Positions 1-10,349 of a stretch of DNA of 64,000 nt are shown piece by piece. Both the position numbers and the translations under genes were made by a program. Numbering within the stretch: position 1 is the stretch's first letter; each line of letters begins with the position of its first letter. The stretch lies in contig OY992537.1 in assembly GCA_963921195.1 (NCBI GenBank), forward strand, positions 34,643,410-34,707,409, in the 5' to 3' direction. Origin of the DNA: Pegoplata infirma (lineage: Eukaryota; Arthropoda; Insecta; Diptera; Anthomyiidae). Below the pieces are notes generated by a model. The model saw nothing but the letters and a program-made list of their open reading frames with translations. It made no database searches and was not told the origin of the DNA.

Positions 1-1330
1 AGAGACTTGAAATTTGGACTGCAAGTTCACCTTCCGGAATATAGATCCAGTAAGGCTATATTTTTGCCAATGTTGTATCTAAGGGGGTAAAAAGGGTAAA
101 AACTTTTACTTTTGGTACCTTTTATATTTCCTTAAAAAATTGTCACAGAGACTTGAAATTTGGACTGTATGTTCACCTTCCGGGATATAGATCCCATAAG
201 GCTGAATTTTTGCCAATGATAATGCTAAGGGGGTAAAAAGGGTACAAATCTGTGCTTTTGGTACATTTTATATTTCCTTAAATAATGATACTAGAAACTT
301 GAAATTTGCAATGTCGGTTCACTTCCCGAAAAAAAGATTCACTAAGGCTGGATTTTTGCCAATGTTGATTCTACGGGGGTAAAATGTGTAAAAAAAGTAT
401 AAATTTGGTACTTTTTTTCTATTTACTGAAAAAATAGTCATTTTAACTTAAAATTGGGAATGTAGGATCCTTTAGTAAAATAAAACATTCTGGAACAAGT
501 ACTTTTTGAAATTCTGTACCGTTTATAAAAAGTATCTTTTATAAAAAGTACCTTTTATAAAAAGTACCTTTTATAAAAAGTAACTTTTATAAAAACTACC
601 TTTTATAAAAGGTACTTTTTATAAAAGGTACCTTTTATAAAAAGTATAAAAAGTACCTTTTATAAAAAGTACCTTTTATAAAAATTACCTTTTATAAAAA
701 GTACCTTTTATAAAAAGTACCTTTTATAAAAATTACCATTTATTATAAGTACCGGAAGTACACTTTTGGTACTTTTTTATTTTCTTAAATTATATTTATA
801 GAAACTTTTTATATTTTCTAGAATCTTAAAATTTGTAATGTAGGAGAATTCGGTAAAAAAAGCATTCTGGGAAAATTGGGTTTTTAAAATTCCGCTTCTT
901 TGTGGGGTAAACTGGCTAAAAAGCGTATTTTCGGTACCTTTTATATGTTTCAACGTAATGGTTCTAGAAACTTAAAATTAGGAATGTGAAATCCATTTTG
1001 TACTTTTAATATTTGCTAAAACAATGATCCTAAAAAATTTAAATATGGAAAAGAGGATCCGTCAGTGAAGTAAAAACATTCTGGAAGAGGTTCTTTTTAA
1101 AAATTCCGTTTCTAACGGGGGTAAGAAAGTGTACTTTTGGTACTTTTTTTTTGTTCCTATAATAATGAAAAGTGTAAATGTTGGTTATTCTTATATTTCT
1201 TGAAATAATGATTCAGAAACTTGATATTTTAAATAAAGGATCATCTAGCACAAAAAAAACAGTTTTTGAACAATTTAATTTTAAGGGGAAAAGGGGCAAA
1301 TGGTTATTTTTACCTATCTAACTATTAAAC
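1..1330 (+). repeat. GTAC-repeat block 1 (about 143-bp tandem units, + orientation)
   Basis: Diverged tandem copies. Each unit carries GAAACTTGAAATTTGGAATG, then a CCTCC/TTCC-type segment, a 'ccactaaggctg' segment, TTCTAAGGGGGTAAAAAGGG, and a 'tttggtacctttta' segment. Unit starts near 1, 147 and 289 give a period of about 143 bp. Similarity decays to the right. Non-coding. Confidence 0.8.
522..752. repeat. 16-17 bp tandem repeat inside GTAC-repeat block 1
   Basis: About 13 near-identical units of TACCTTTTATAAAAAG, a derivative of the 'ggtaccttttat' end of the surrounding 143-bp unit. A local expansion. Confidence 0.85.
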
Positions 1331-1799
1331 TAAAAGCCCCAGAAATAACACCCAAGAGAAGGAAATTTTTTTAAAATTTTAAATTTTAGAACGGGGAACG
1401 AAATGGAATAGAGCAGAGAACAATATGGAATAATATTTTTTACTCAAATTTTTCGTATTTAACTTTTTTTACTCTATATTTTTTTCTCTCTATATGTTTT
1501 TTGACTCAAACTTATTTTTATTCCAATTTCTTTATTCACTAAAATATTTATTCACTCAAAATCCAAAATCCTTGAACGTGCACAAGTAAATAAAACAAAG
1601 ACTACGGGAATTTTCTTAAATTCGGTAGAGTAATTCTGATCCTTCTTTTATACGGTATTCAATACAACCGGTAACGAAGTACCGGGATGGTAAGCTAGTT
1701 ACGCATAAAGGGGTAAAATACAAAAAAAAGCCCCCACATCTGTCCCGCTGTCGCCCCTAGTGGGGTGAAATTTAAGATCGACAACCATTAATTTTTTCC

Positions 1800-2146
1800 C
1801 CTAAGAACTAAACCAACCTTTTTCTGAGGTTGGTTTAGTTCTCTAAGGGGGGACTTTTTCTCCCTTGGTCCGATTTTGACCATTTCTGAACTACACCAGA
1901 ATATGACCATAAGACATTTTCGTGACAAACTTCGGAAGTCTAGCTCTTTTATTTTGGACTGTATCGTGTCCTCTACAGACGGACAGACGGCCGGACATCG
2001 CTAGAATGTCTTAGAATCGATCAATGATCAATAATATATATACTTTAGAGGGTCGTAGACCGATATTTTGATGCGTTACACATGGAATGACAAAGTGAGT
2101 ATACCCCCCATACTATGGTTGGAGGGTATAAAAACATAAACCCGAT
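1800..2146 (-). mobile_element. mini-me-like element copy
   Basis: Reverse-oriented copy: (GTCY)n as 'cagacggacagacgg' near 1977, a core with 'atcgctagaatgtctta', then 'ataatatatata', and the terminus TTGGAGGGTATAAAA at about 2130. This is the (TA)n-core-(GTCY)n layout known for dipteran mini-me elements. At its left end is a perfect 16-bp hairpin (1804-1819 with 1827-1842, 7-nt loop). Confidence 0.7.
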
Positions 2147-2494
2147 TTCCACAAAACTCACCCAATACCACTGTTTGTTATTGTACAACAAATGTCACAA
2201 AAGAATTAAATTGTTACAACAACAATAACAAACAGCTAGAACAATACAACAACAAAAACAGCATTTAAGATTAACATGATAATAATAATAACAACAAATA
2301 AAAAATTCCATATTACATGCTTTTCATAGTATGTGTAAAAACTTTCACAAACACACACACGCACGCACTTGCATGATATGAACACACATACACTCTCGCA
2401 AAAGAAAATAAAATAAAACGACATGACAGTTATGTCAACAGCAACATTTCACTATAAATTCTACTACTAAAAATAACAAACAGGACCAACACTA
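2147..2494. other. A/T-rich stretch without recognisable feature
   Basis: CAA- and ACA-rich low-complexity DNA with a short (CA)n run near 2350. No coding signal beyond chance frames. Confidence 0.5.
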
Positions 2495-2720
2495 CCAGAA
2501 AATGGATCCACTAAGGCTGAGTTTTTGGAAATTTCGATTCTAAGGGGGCAAAGGGTAAAAAGTACTTTTGGTACCTTTTTTCTGGTAAAAGTACTTTTTG
2601 GAAATTTCGATTCTAAGGGGGCAAAAAGGGATAAAAAGTGTATATTGGTACTTTTTTCCAGAAATAATGGTAATAGAAACTTGAAATTTTAAGCATAGGC
2701 TCTTCAGCAGTGGCGGGTAC
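2495..2720 (+). repeat. GTAC-repeat block 2 (+)
   Basis: Two partial units with 'ccactaaggctgag', 'ttcgattctaagggggcaaa' and 'ggtaccttttttctg'. The two 'ttggaaatttcgattctaag' segments are an internal direct duplication. Confidence 0.7.
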
Positions 2721-2980
2721 AGCATTTTGGTTTGGGGGGGGGAAAAATTTTTTTACTTTGAAAAAAAATCATAAATTCTCCTTTGTTGACGAGCAAAAAA
2801 TAGGGATACGTTTTTTTACAAAAAAAAGTGATGGGAAAGCTATAAAATCATCAAATTTATTAGTTTTTGCCGAATAAGGTTTGTTTTTCATGATCATATT
2901 TCGGTTAGATCATTTTTTTTAATTTGTTTTAAAAGAAATTTGTATATTTTTCTTATACATAAGAGAATTTTCTAATAGGA
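2721..2980. other. A/T-rich stretch, no feature recognised
   Basis: Poly-A/T interrupted sequence between a GTAC-repeat fragment and the satellite. Nothing supportable seen. Confidence 0.4.
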
Positions 2981-2984
2981 AAAA

Positions 2985-4250
2985 TTCTCACTACATAGAA
3001 AACATCAGATGTTGAGACATTTTTCGTGAAAAAATTATTTTTTATAGGGAAAATGTCTCAGAATATAAGACTAAATGTCTCAGAATCTGAGACTATTTTC
3101 GTATAGAAAAATTTTCGGATTTTTAAAAGAAATTTAAAAGAAAACTGTATATTTTTTGTATACATAAGAAGAGTCTAAATCTAAGAATTTAATAGAAGAA
3201 ATTATTCCTACATAGAAAATATCAGATTTTGAGACATTTTTCGTGAAAATTTTTTTTTAGGGAACATGTCTCAGAATATAAGACTTCTTTTTAACGAAAA
3301 ATGTCTCAGAATCTGAGACTTTTTTCGTATAGAAAAATTTTCAGATTCTAAGAATTTTTTTCCACAGAAAATGTCTCAGATTCTGAGACATTTTACTATA
3401 GAAAAAGTCTCATATTTTAAAGCATTGCTGAGACATTTTTCCTATAGAGAGGTCTCTGATTATTAGATTTGTTTCGTACAGAAAAAATTTAGATTCTGAG
3501 ACCTTTTTTCTATAGAAAAAGTCTTAGATTCTTCGACCTTTTTCCAATAAAATAAGTCTTAGATTCTAAGACCTTTTTCCTAAAGAAAAAGTTTCAAATT
3601 CTGAGATCTTATTCCTAAAGAATAAGGCTCAGATTCTCACATATTTTTCTTAAAGAAAAAGTCTCAGATTCTGAGAGCTTTTTCTTATATAGAAAAAGTT
3701 TAAAATTCTGGCACTTTTTCTCTAAAGGAGAAGTGACAGATTCTGAGGTCTTTTTCTGATTCTGAAATCTTTTGCGATTCTAAGACACTTTTCCTATACA
3801 AAAAGTCCTAGATTCGGAAATGTTTTTCCTATACAAAACGTCTCAGACTTTAAGACCTTTTTCCTATAGAAAGGTTTAAGATTCTGAGACCTGTTTCCTA
3901 TAGAAAAAGTCTGAGATTCTGAGACATTTTTCTGAGACCTTATTCCTATAAAAAAAGTCTTAGATTCTGTGACCTTCTACCAATTCAGTTAGTTTAAACT
4001 TCTGAGACTATTTTTCAACAATAAAAAGTCTCAGACCTTGAGACCTTTTTCTTCTTAAAAAAGACTCTGATTCTGAGACCTGTTTCCTTAAAATAAATCT
4101 CAAATTCAAAAATTCTGAGACTTTTTCCCTATAGAAAAATTCTTCTGCGACCTTTTTCCTATAAATAAGTTTTGAGACCTTTTTCACATAAAAAAGTCTC
4201 AGATTCTGAGAATTTTTTCTTTAGAAAAAGTTTATTCTTTAGAAAAAAAA
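2985..4250. repeat. Diverged array of the 35-bp quasi-palindromic satellite (array 1)
   Basis: About 35 degenerate units built from CTCAGATTCTGAG and TTTTTCCTATAGAAAAA halves. Many units carry substitutions and small indels, and spacing is irregular. It is the same family as the homogeneous array at 28970-30725, but clearly older. Confidence 0.85.
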
Positions 4251-4668
4251 AATTTAAAATAGTTTTACAAATGTAAGTTTGACTATCATAATTTTTAAGA
4301 TTTTAAGATATTTTTTTATTGCTATGTAGACGACAAACACTTTTTATATAAACCAAATTAAGATCCTGTAACATTTTTCTAAACAAAAAAAACATATTCT
4401 AAGTAATTTGTTTATGCCAAAATTCATAATAAGAAAATTTTCAGATTGATTCACTTTTTCCTTAAAAAATTTAAAAATTTTCCCTTTTAAAATTTTCAGA
4501 TTTTTTTCTATGAAAAATTTTTGGACTTCGAAATTTTTTTTTAGAAAATTTCCTTCTTTCTTTTTTTCTTCTTTTTCTTTCCTTTTCTTTCTTTTTTTCA
4601 TTTTTTTTTCTTTTCAAAATTTGGTCTGGGGGGGGGAAATTTCCCCTTTCCCCCCCCCCTTGTACCCG
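4251..4668. other. Low-complexity T-rich and polypyrimidine tract
   Basis: Dominated by TTTCTTTTTC-type runs plus short G and C homopolymers at 4625-4660. The K/R-rich open frames here are by-products of the base composition. Confidence 0.6.
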
Positions 4669-4990
4669 CGCATGCTCTTCAGCAACATTGTGAAAATGTA
4701 CCATTTTATATGGTATTTTAGTACTTTTTCTAGCTCCAGTAATAAAATTTCAAGAAACTTGAAATTGGATATGCAGGATTATCCAGCGAAAAACATTCTG
4801 AAATCAGAACTCTTTAGAAATTTTTGATTCTAAGAGGATAAAAAATGTATACTTTTTTACTTTTTCGATCTCCTGAAGTGAATAATAAAATATTAACTTA
4901 TGGAATGTAAAATCCTCGGTTAAAATTAAACATTCTAAAAAAAAAACTTTTAGAAATTTCTGACACTAAGAAGGCAAACAACCTTTTTTA
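4669..4990 (+). repeat. GTAC-repeat block 3 (+)
   Basis: Units with 'agaaacttgaaattggatatg', 'aaaacattctgaaatcag' and 'gattctaagagg'. Probably continuous with block 2 before the 35-bp array and pyrimidine tract separated them. Confidence 0.7.
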
Positions 4991-5094
4991 TGGAAAAAGC
5001 CTAAGATTTTTTCAGAATCTAAAATATTTTCTATGTGTCTGTTAAGGCAAGATACAGTCCAAACTTAAAGTCCTAACCTGGCAGTTTAAGTTTG

Positions 5095-5415
5095 AAATGA
5101 TTTTTAAATCAAAAAACTTTAGCGAGATTCCATATTTTGTTTTTTCTGTAGCACCTGCAGTTAAAAAATAAATTGCAATTAAAGTGTTTTTAAAAAATTT
5201 CATATAAAAATTGATTTTTGAAAAGTATTAGTGGTGATCACCAATTTTTGCCTTTTTTGTCCTATCACCTCCAGTTAACTGATAAACTGCAATTTGAGTG
5301 TTTTTATAAAATTCCATATAAAAAAGATTTTTGGAAATTATTAGTGGTTATCACCAATTTTTGCCTTTTTTTCTCTAGCACCTCCAGTTAACAAATAAAT
5401 TGCAACTAAAACTTT
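5095..5415. repeat. Tandem ~114-bp repeat, left arm of an inverted pair
   Basis: Three partial units. The landmark CACCTCCAGTTAA (or CACCTGCAGTTAA) recurs at about 5152, 5265 and 5379, and each unit contains 'agtggtgatcaccaattttt'. Related sequence occurs in opposite orientation at 6330-6690 ('caaaaatttgagatcacctc'). Confidence 0.7.
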
Positions 5416-6329
5416 TTTTTTAAGTTAAAATGAATGATTTTTTTCTTTTTTTTTGAAAATCTAAAAAATTCTTAAAAATCTTTTAGGTGATTAAAATGTA
5501 TATTCCAATTCAAAAGTTTTAGGTGTGTTCGTCTTAAATCAGTTTTTAATAGCAAAAGTTAAAATAAATATTTTTAGTTTCAAACACGTCTATTAGTCTG
5601 CTATGTTTTTCCCACCAGAAATCATGATTAAATCAAAGAAATTAATATTCCAGACAAATTTGTAATGTAGATGGTTCCATTAATCATTCATAAGTTCAAC
5701 TAGCAGTTGAAGTAGCAGCAAAAAGACTAACAAGCTCATTTGTCGCACCAGTATAAAAGTTATTATTTTTGTTAAGCTGAATGTTGAATACTGAATTAAG
5801 ATACACTATGTTGTACAATACTTGATATATAAATACATTCTTACAAATACACACATATACACACAAATAACTTAAATACACCCATACAAACATGTTAAAA
5901 AAGGTACTCCTTTATTAAATAAGTGACATAGAATTTATTCCTTTTTTGTTACAATTTCTTTCTTTGTTTTTACATAGTCCTGTTGTTCATTTCATTTAAA
6001 CATTCCTGGGATCTCTTTATCTAAAGGCGTTTTACTTTTTAGCAGCATTTATGAATGTGAAACATGAATGCGAATGTGGTTTTTATATATAAACAAAAAA
6101 AATTTATATATTCTTATCTTTACACTTTTAAGATTGTTTTATTATTATTTTTTTTTTTTGCTTTAACACTATCATAATTACAAACAATGCTGACTTAATT
6201 TGTATTTGTATTGTGTACTGGAATATTAACGTTGCTGGGTAACAGGGTAAGAGAAATATTTTTTAATATGCAACACTGTTTCCTAGTGATATTTTTGGGA
6301 AACAAAATCTATTTTGACTTGAGTTTTTC
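5416..6329. other. Spacer between the two inverted arms
   Basis: A/T-rich DNA; no coding or structural feature recognised. Homopolymer T run near 6140-6160. Confidence 0.4.
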
Positions 6330-6690
6330 TAAAAAAAAAATTAATTGCAGTTTTTTACAACAAAAAAAGCAAAAATTTGAGATCACCTCTTAAAATTTAC
6401 AAAAAAGTCAATTTTTATATGAATTTAATTAAATTGCTTCAAGTGCTTGAAGCAATTTAGTTTTAATGGAAATTTATTAGTTAACTAGAATTCCTTGAGC
6501 GAAAAAAGCTAAAATTGGGGAACATCGCTTAAAATTTCCGAAATTCCATTTCTTCATAATTTTTTTTAAATGAAACCTTTAATTACAATTTATTTGTAAA
6601 CAAGAGCTGCAAAACGCAAAAATTTGGGATCATAGCTAAAAACTGGAAATGCTAGAGCAAAAAAAGCAACATTTCGAGATCATTGCTCAA
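6330..6690. repeat. Right arm of the 5.1-6.7 kb inverted pair
   Basis: Diverged units with 'gcaaaaatttgagatcacc', 'ggggaacatcgctt' and 'gggatcatagct', the reverse complement of the 5095-5415 landmark. Together they look like an old foldback element. Confidence 0.5.
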
Positions 6691-7450
6691 TTACTTAATA
6701 TTTTTGGCATTATGGAGGAAATTCCGGGATTCGGACAATTTGAATTTAGCTGTTTTCTAGTTTGTGATAGTTTTCAGCTTTTCAGGAAAAAAAATTAAAT
6801 TTTTTAAAAAAGTTTCTGGAGTCACGTTGACATCTTAAAAGTGTTTTGGAATCCTAAAAAAAAAAATAACAAAATTTTTTTTTTTTTAAATATGCCGCAC
6901 TTTACTTGGAAATGGTTTTCATTATTTCTGTTGGGGTCTTTAAATAAATGTTTACTTTTTATAACCAACCAACTGGTTCTTTGGGGTAATTAAAATATTT
7001 AAGGATAACAAATTAATGAACGACATTACCGTATTAAATTATATTTTCCTCGTTAAAGTTGTTTTGTAAAATGCGTTGAGGTTTATGTACTAAAATTTTT
7101 TGTATTAAAACAAGAGAAGAAAACAAAATCTGTGAAAATTCTTTTGAATATTTATAAATTTAAAACGAAAATTTACCATAATTAGGACAAAAGGAAAAAA
7201 GTTATATCGGGCAAAAACTGTATTTGCAGAAGTTAAATTTTACAAGAAAAAATAGTTTGAATGAAAAAAATTATAAAGTATTGACCCTGCAGGAATAATA
7301 TGTCTTTGGACTCTAAATTACTTAAACCTTGACTGGTTAAAACGGGACATATCTCTAAAATGCCTATCACGTGTCATGTGTTAAAATTAAACTGTCTCAA
7401 AAAACTGTCAAAAAAAAAACTGGAGACAATACTACGACATATCAAAATTT
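6691..7450. other. No recognisable feature
   Basis: A/T-rich DNA with no open frame of note, no repeat structure seen by eye and no RNA gene. Confidence 0.5.
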
Positions 7451-7619
7451 TACAAGTCCCAAAAACGAATTTAAAAATTTTCTAAGTCCCAGACTCATTT
7501 TTTCCCCGTTTTTGAGTACAAAATTTCATTAAAAACTATTTTAATAATAATTTTTTTACAAATTTTTTAAAATTTTCTGTTAAAAAAAATGTCCCGAAAA
7601 CTTTTATAAAATTTTCTAA

Positions 7620-8275
7620 GTCCCAGACAAAAAATTGTTTGGAAACTATTTTTGCGTTTTGGAGTTGAAAATTTCATTAAAAATGCATAAAAAATAAATT
7701 TTTAAAAACTGTTCTTAATTTCGAACATTTTTAAGGCCTTAAATTTGTTTTTCTGCAAGGCAAAAATGAGTTTTGAAAATATTGAGTAAAAAAAATTAAG
7801 AATTTCTTGCTCTATTTCATTTCGTTCGCATTCTATTCTGATTTGTTCCTAGTTTCATATTATTTCGTTCTATGTAGGTTTCAGTACTATCCAAAAAAAG
7901 TAACAAAAAATTTTATTAAAAATGTTTTAAAGAAATAAATTTTTAAAAACTGGTTTAAATATTGAAAGTTTTTTGAAAATTATCTAAATCTCAAAATTAT
8001 CTTTCCTGCAGGGGAATAACGATTTTTAAAAATATTAAGTAAAAAAAAATTAAGAATTTACTTTTCCATTTCATTTCGTTCTCATTTGATTCTATTTTGT
8101 TTCTATTTGCATGTCATTTCGTTCCAGATCGGTTTCATTCCTATCCAAAAAAGTACCAAAAATTTTATTAAAAATGTTTTAAAGAAATAAATTTTTACAA
8201 ATCATGCTAAATCTCAAAAATTTTTTAAAAATATCAAAATTGTTTTTCCTGCAGGGGAGGAAAATAACCCGTTTT
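7620..8275. repeat. Tandem ~254-bp repeat, about 2.5 units
   Basis: The landmark 'ctatccaaaaaaagtaac' near 7887 recurs near 8141. Each unit also has 'catttcatttcgttc', 'ttaaaaatgttttaaagaaa' and 'ttcctgcagggg'. The 'catttcgttc' part is shared with tails of GTAC-repeat blocks at 45.9-46.7 kb and 50.1-50.4 kb. Confidence 0.7.
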
Positions 8276-8360
8276 TGCTTCCTTAGAATCGGAGTTTACA
8301 AAAAGTAATTTTTTCGGTACCTATGTTTTTCCAATAAAGGATATTGGTTATCTATATTAT

Positions 8361-8584
8361 GGGGCCTGTCACAGACTCAATTCCGTTCGGATTTGGAAAA
8401 AGTGGTTTGCTCGTAAAACGCAAAGCGAATATTTTTTTTCGGAATGAAACCACTTTTATGCAATTCAATTCCACTTTGGTTTTTAAAAGTGATTTCATTC
8501 TGAAAATTATAATATTCGTTTTGTGTTTTACGAGCAAACCACTTTTTTTCAAATCCGAACGGAATTGAGTCTGTGACATGCCCC
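8361..8584. mobile_element. Tourist-like MITE copy 1 (foldback, 224 bp)
   Basis: Long terminal inverted repeats of about 80 bp beginning GGGGCCTGTCACAGACTCAA and ending in the reverse complement ...GTGACATGCCCC. Flanked by TAT on both sides (8358-8360, 8585-8587). The GGG-start plus 3-bp duplication suggests a PIF/Harbinger (Tourist) MITE. Related copies lie at 59158-59376 and 61939-62150. Confidence 0.8.
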
Positions 8585-8599
8585 TATATGAAGAAGTAA

Positions 8600-9246
8600 C
8601 GTGACTGACTGACTGATGACTGACTGATGACTGACTGATGACTGACTGATGACTGACTGATGACTGACTGATGACTGACTGATGACTGACCGATGACTGA
8701 CTGATGACTGACTGATGACTGACTGATGACTGACTGATGACTGACTGATGACTGACTGATGACTGACTGATGACTGACTGATGACTGACTGATGACTGAC
8801 TGATGACTGACTGATGACTGACTGATGACTGACTGATGACTGACCGATGACTGACTGATGACTGACTGATGACTGACTGATGACTGACTGATGACTGACT
8901 GATGACTGACTGATGACTGACTGATGACTGACTGATGACTGACTGATGACTGACTGATGACTGACTGATGACTGACTGATGACTGACTGATGACTTACTG
9001 ATGACTTACTGATGACTGACTGATGACTGACTGATGACTGACTGATGACTGACTGATGACTGACTGATGACTGACTGATGACTGACTGATGACTGACTGA
9101 TGACTGACTGATGACTGACTGATGACTGACTGATGACTGACTGATGACTGACTGATGACTGACTGATGACTGACTGATGACTGACTGATGACTGACTGAT
9201 GACTGACTGATGACTGACTGATGACTGACTGATGACTGACTGATGA
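8600..9246. repeat. 11-bp satellite (CTGACTGATGA)n
   Basis: About 58 nearly perfect 11-bp units with rare variants (GACCGATG near 8690 and 8843, GACTTACTG near 8993 and 9005). Eleven is not a multiple of three, so three units make a 33-bp, 11-residue Ser/Val/His/Gln cycle, giving a long but meaningless open frame. Confidence 0.97.
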
Positions 9247-9327
9247 CTGACTGACTGACTGACTGACTGACTGACTGACTGACTGACTGACTGACTGACT
9301 GACTGACTGACTGACTGACTGACTGAC
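9247..9327. repeat. (GACT)n microsatellite
   Basis: About 20 perfect tetramer units directly continuing the 11-bp satellite, which can be read as two CTGA tetramers plus TGA. Confidence 0.97.
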
Positions 9328-9354
9328 AAACTAATCGATCATCATCCCACAGCA

Positions 9355-9890
9355 CAAACCATCTAGAGATTCAAATGTGGATGCACCTCCCGGAAGATAG
9401 ATCCACTAAGGCTGGGTTTATAGAAATGTTGATTCTAAGTAGGTAAAAGGGGTAAAAAAGTTCTTTGGTACTTTTTATAATTCCACAATCCACTGTAGCT
9501 AGAGACTTGAAATTTGAAACTTAGGTGCACCTCTTGAAATATTGACTCACAAGGGCTGGGTTTTTGGTAATGTGAACTTTGGTACTTATTTATCAACAAA
9601 CCAATGCAGCTAGAGATTTAAAATTTGGAATGTAGTTGCATCTCCCGGAATATAGATCTACTAAGGGTGAGTGTTTGAAATTAATGATTATAAGGGCGTA
9701 AAAGGGTATGTTGGTACTTTTTATATATCGTTATCGTTCACTTGAAATTTGGAATGTGGCATCTTCCAACAGGAAAAGGTTTCCCAAAAAAGGACTTTTT
9801 GGAAATTCTGATTTCTAAGGGGTTAAAACTTGTACTTGTCCCATTTATATTTCGTGAAATTAAAACGGGATAAAATGATTCTTTTTAATC
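9355..9890 (+). repeat. GTAC-repeat block 4 (+)
   Basis: Four diverged ~140-bp units with 'agagacttgaaatttg', 'cacctcccggaa', 'ccactaaggctgggttt' and 'ggtactttttata'. Confidence 0.8.
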
Positions 9891-10089
9891 TAATGACCAA
9901 AGCCCTTCAATCTCTTTTGTTTTTTGACGGGTGTTATTCGGAAAGAAATTAAAACCACATGGAACGAAATGGAATGGTGGCGTGCGCGGGGTATTTTGGG
10001 TAATATATCCTTTCCATTTAAACAGAATTTCCACTTACCTTTAGCTTTTGAAATATTATATTCCACAAATAAAACAGCCTGCACAAAAT

Positions 10090-10349
10090 TTAGCAAATCG
10101 AAAGAAAACTTTATTTTCTACGAGTTACAATTATCGTTTAACTTTTCATTAATTAAAAAATATAAATCTGAAAATATATCGTATATAGTTTTATAAGTAG
10201 ATAGATAATAGTATATGGATTTTCCGAAGATAAGAAACTCTTATTATGTTTCTTTCTGAAAGTCCTAAAAAAATCAGCAAAATGTGTTAGGATTATGAAT
10301 AATTGAACACGAAAAATAAAGTCTTATCGTAAATAAACAAAAATCATAA
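10090..10349 (-). other. Candidate 3' UTR and polyadenylation signal of the coiled-coil gene
   Basis: Downstream of the TAA at 10350, a canonical AATAAA on the minus strand is seen as TTTATT at 10110-10115, about 235 nt after the stop, in A/T-rich sequence that does not match the flanking repeats. Cleavage near 10085-10100 would be expected. The first GTAC-repeat block starts only beyond 9890. Confidence 0.45.

Noticed and set aside
4344..4827. Lys-rich open frames on the minus strand and Phe/Ser-rich one on the plus strand
   Set aside because: All follow from the polypyrimidine tract at 4540-4620.
8549..9355. Long Ser/Gln/Val/His repeat open frame on the minus strand
   Set aside because: Produced entirely by the 11-bp satellite and flanking tetramer repeat; no start context, no non-repeat domain.
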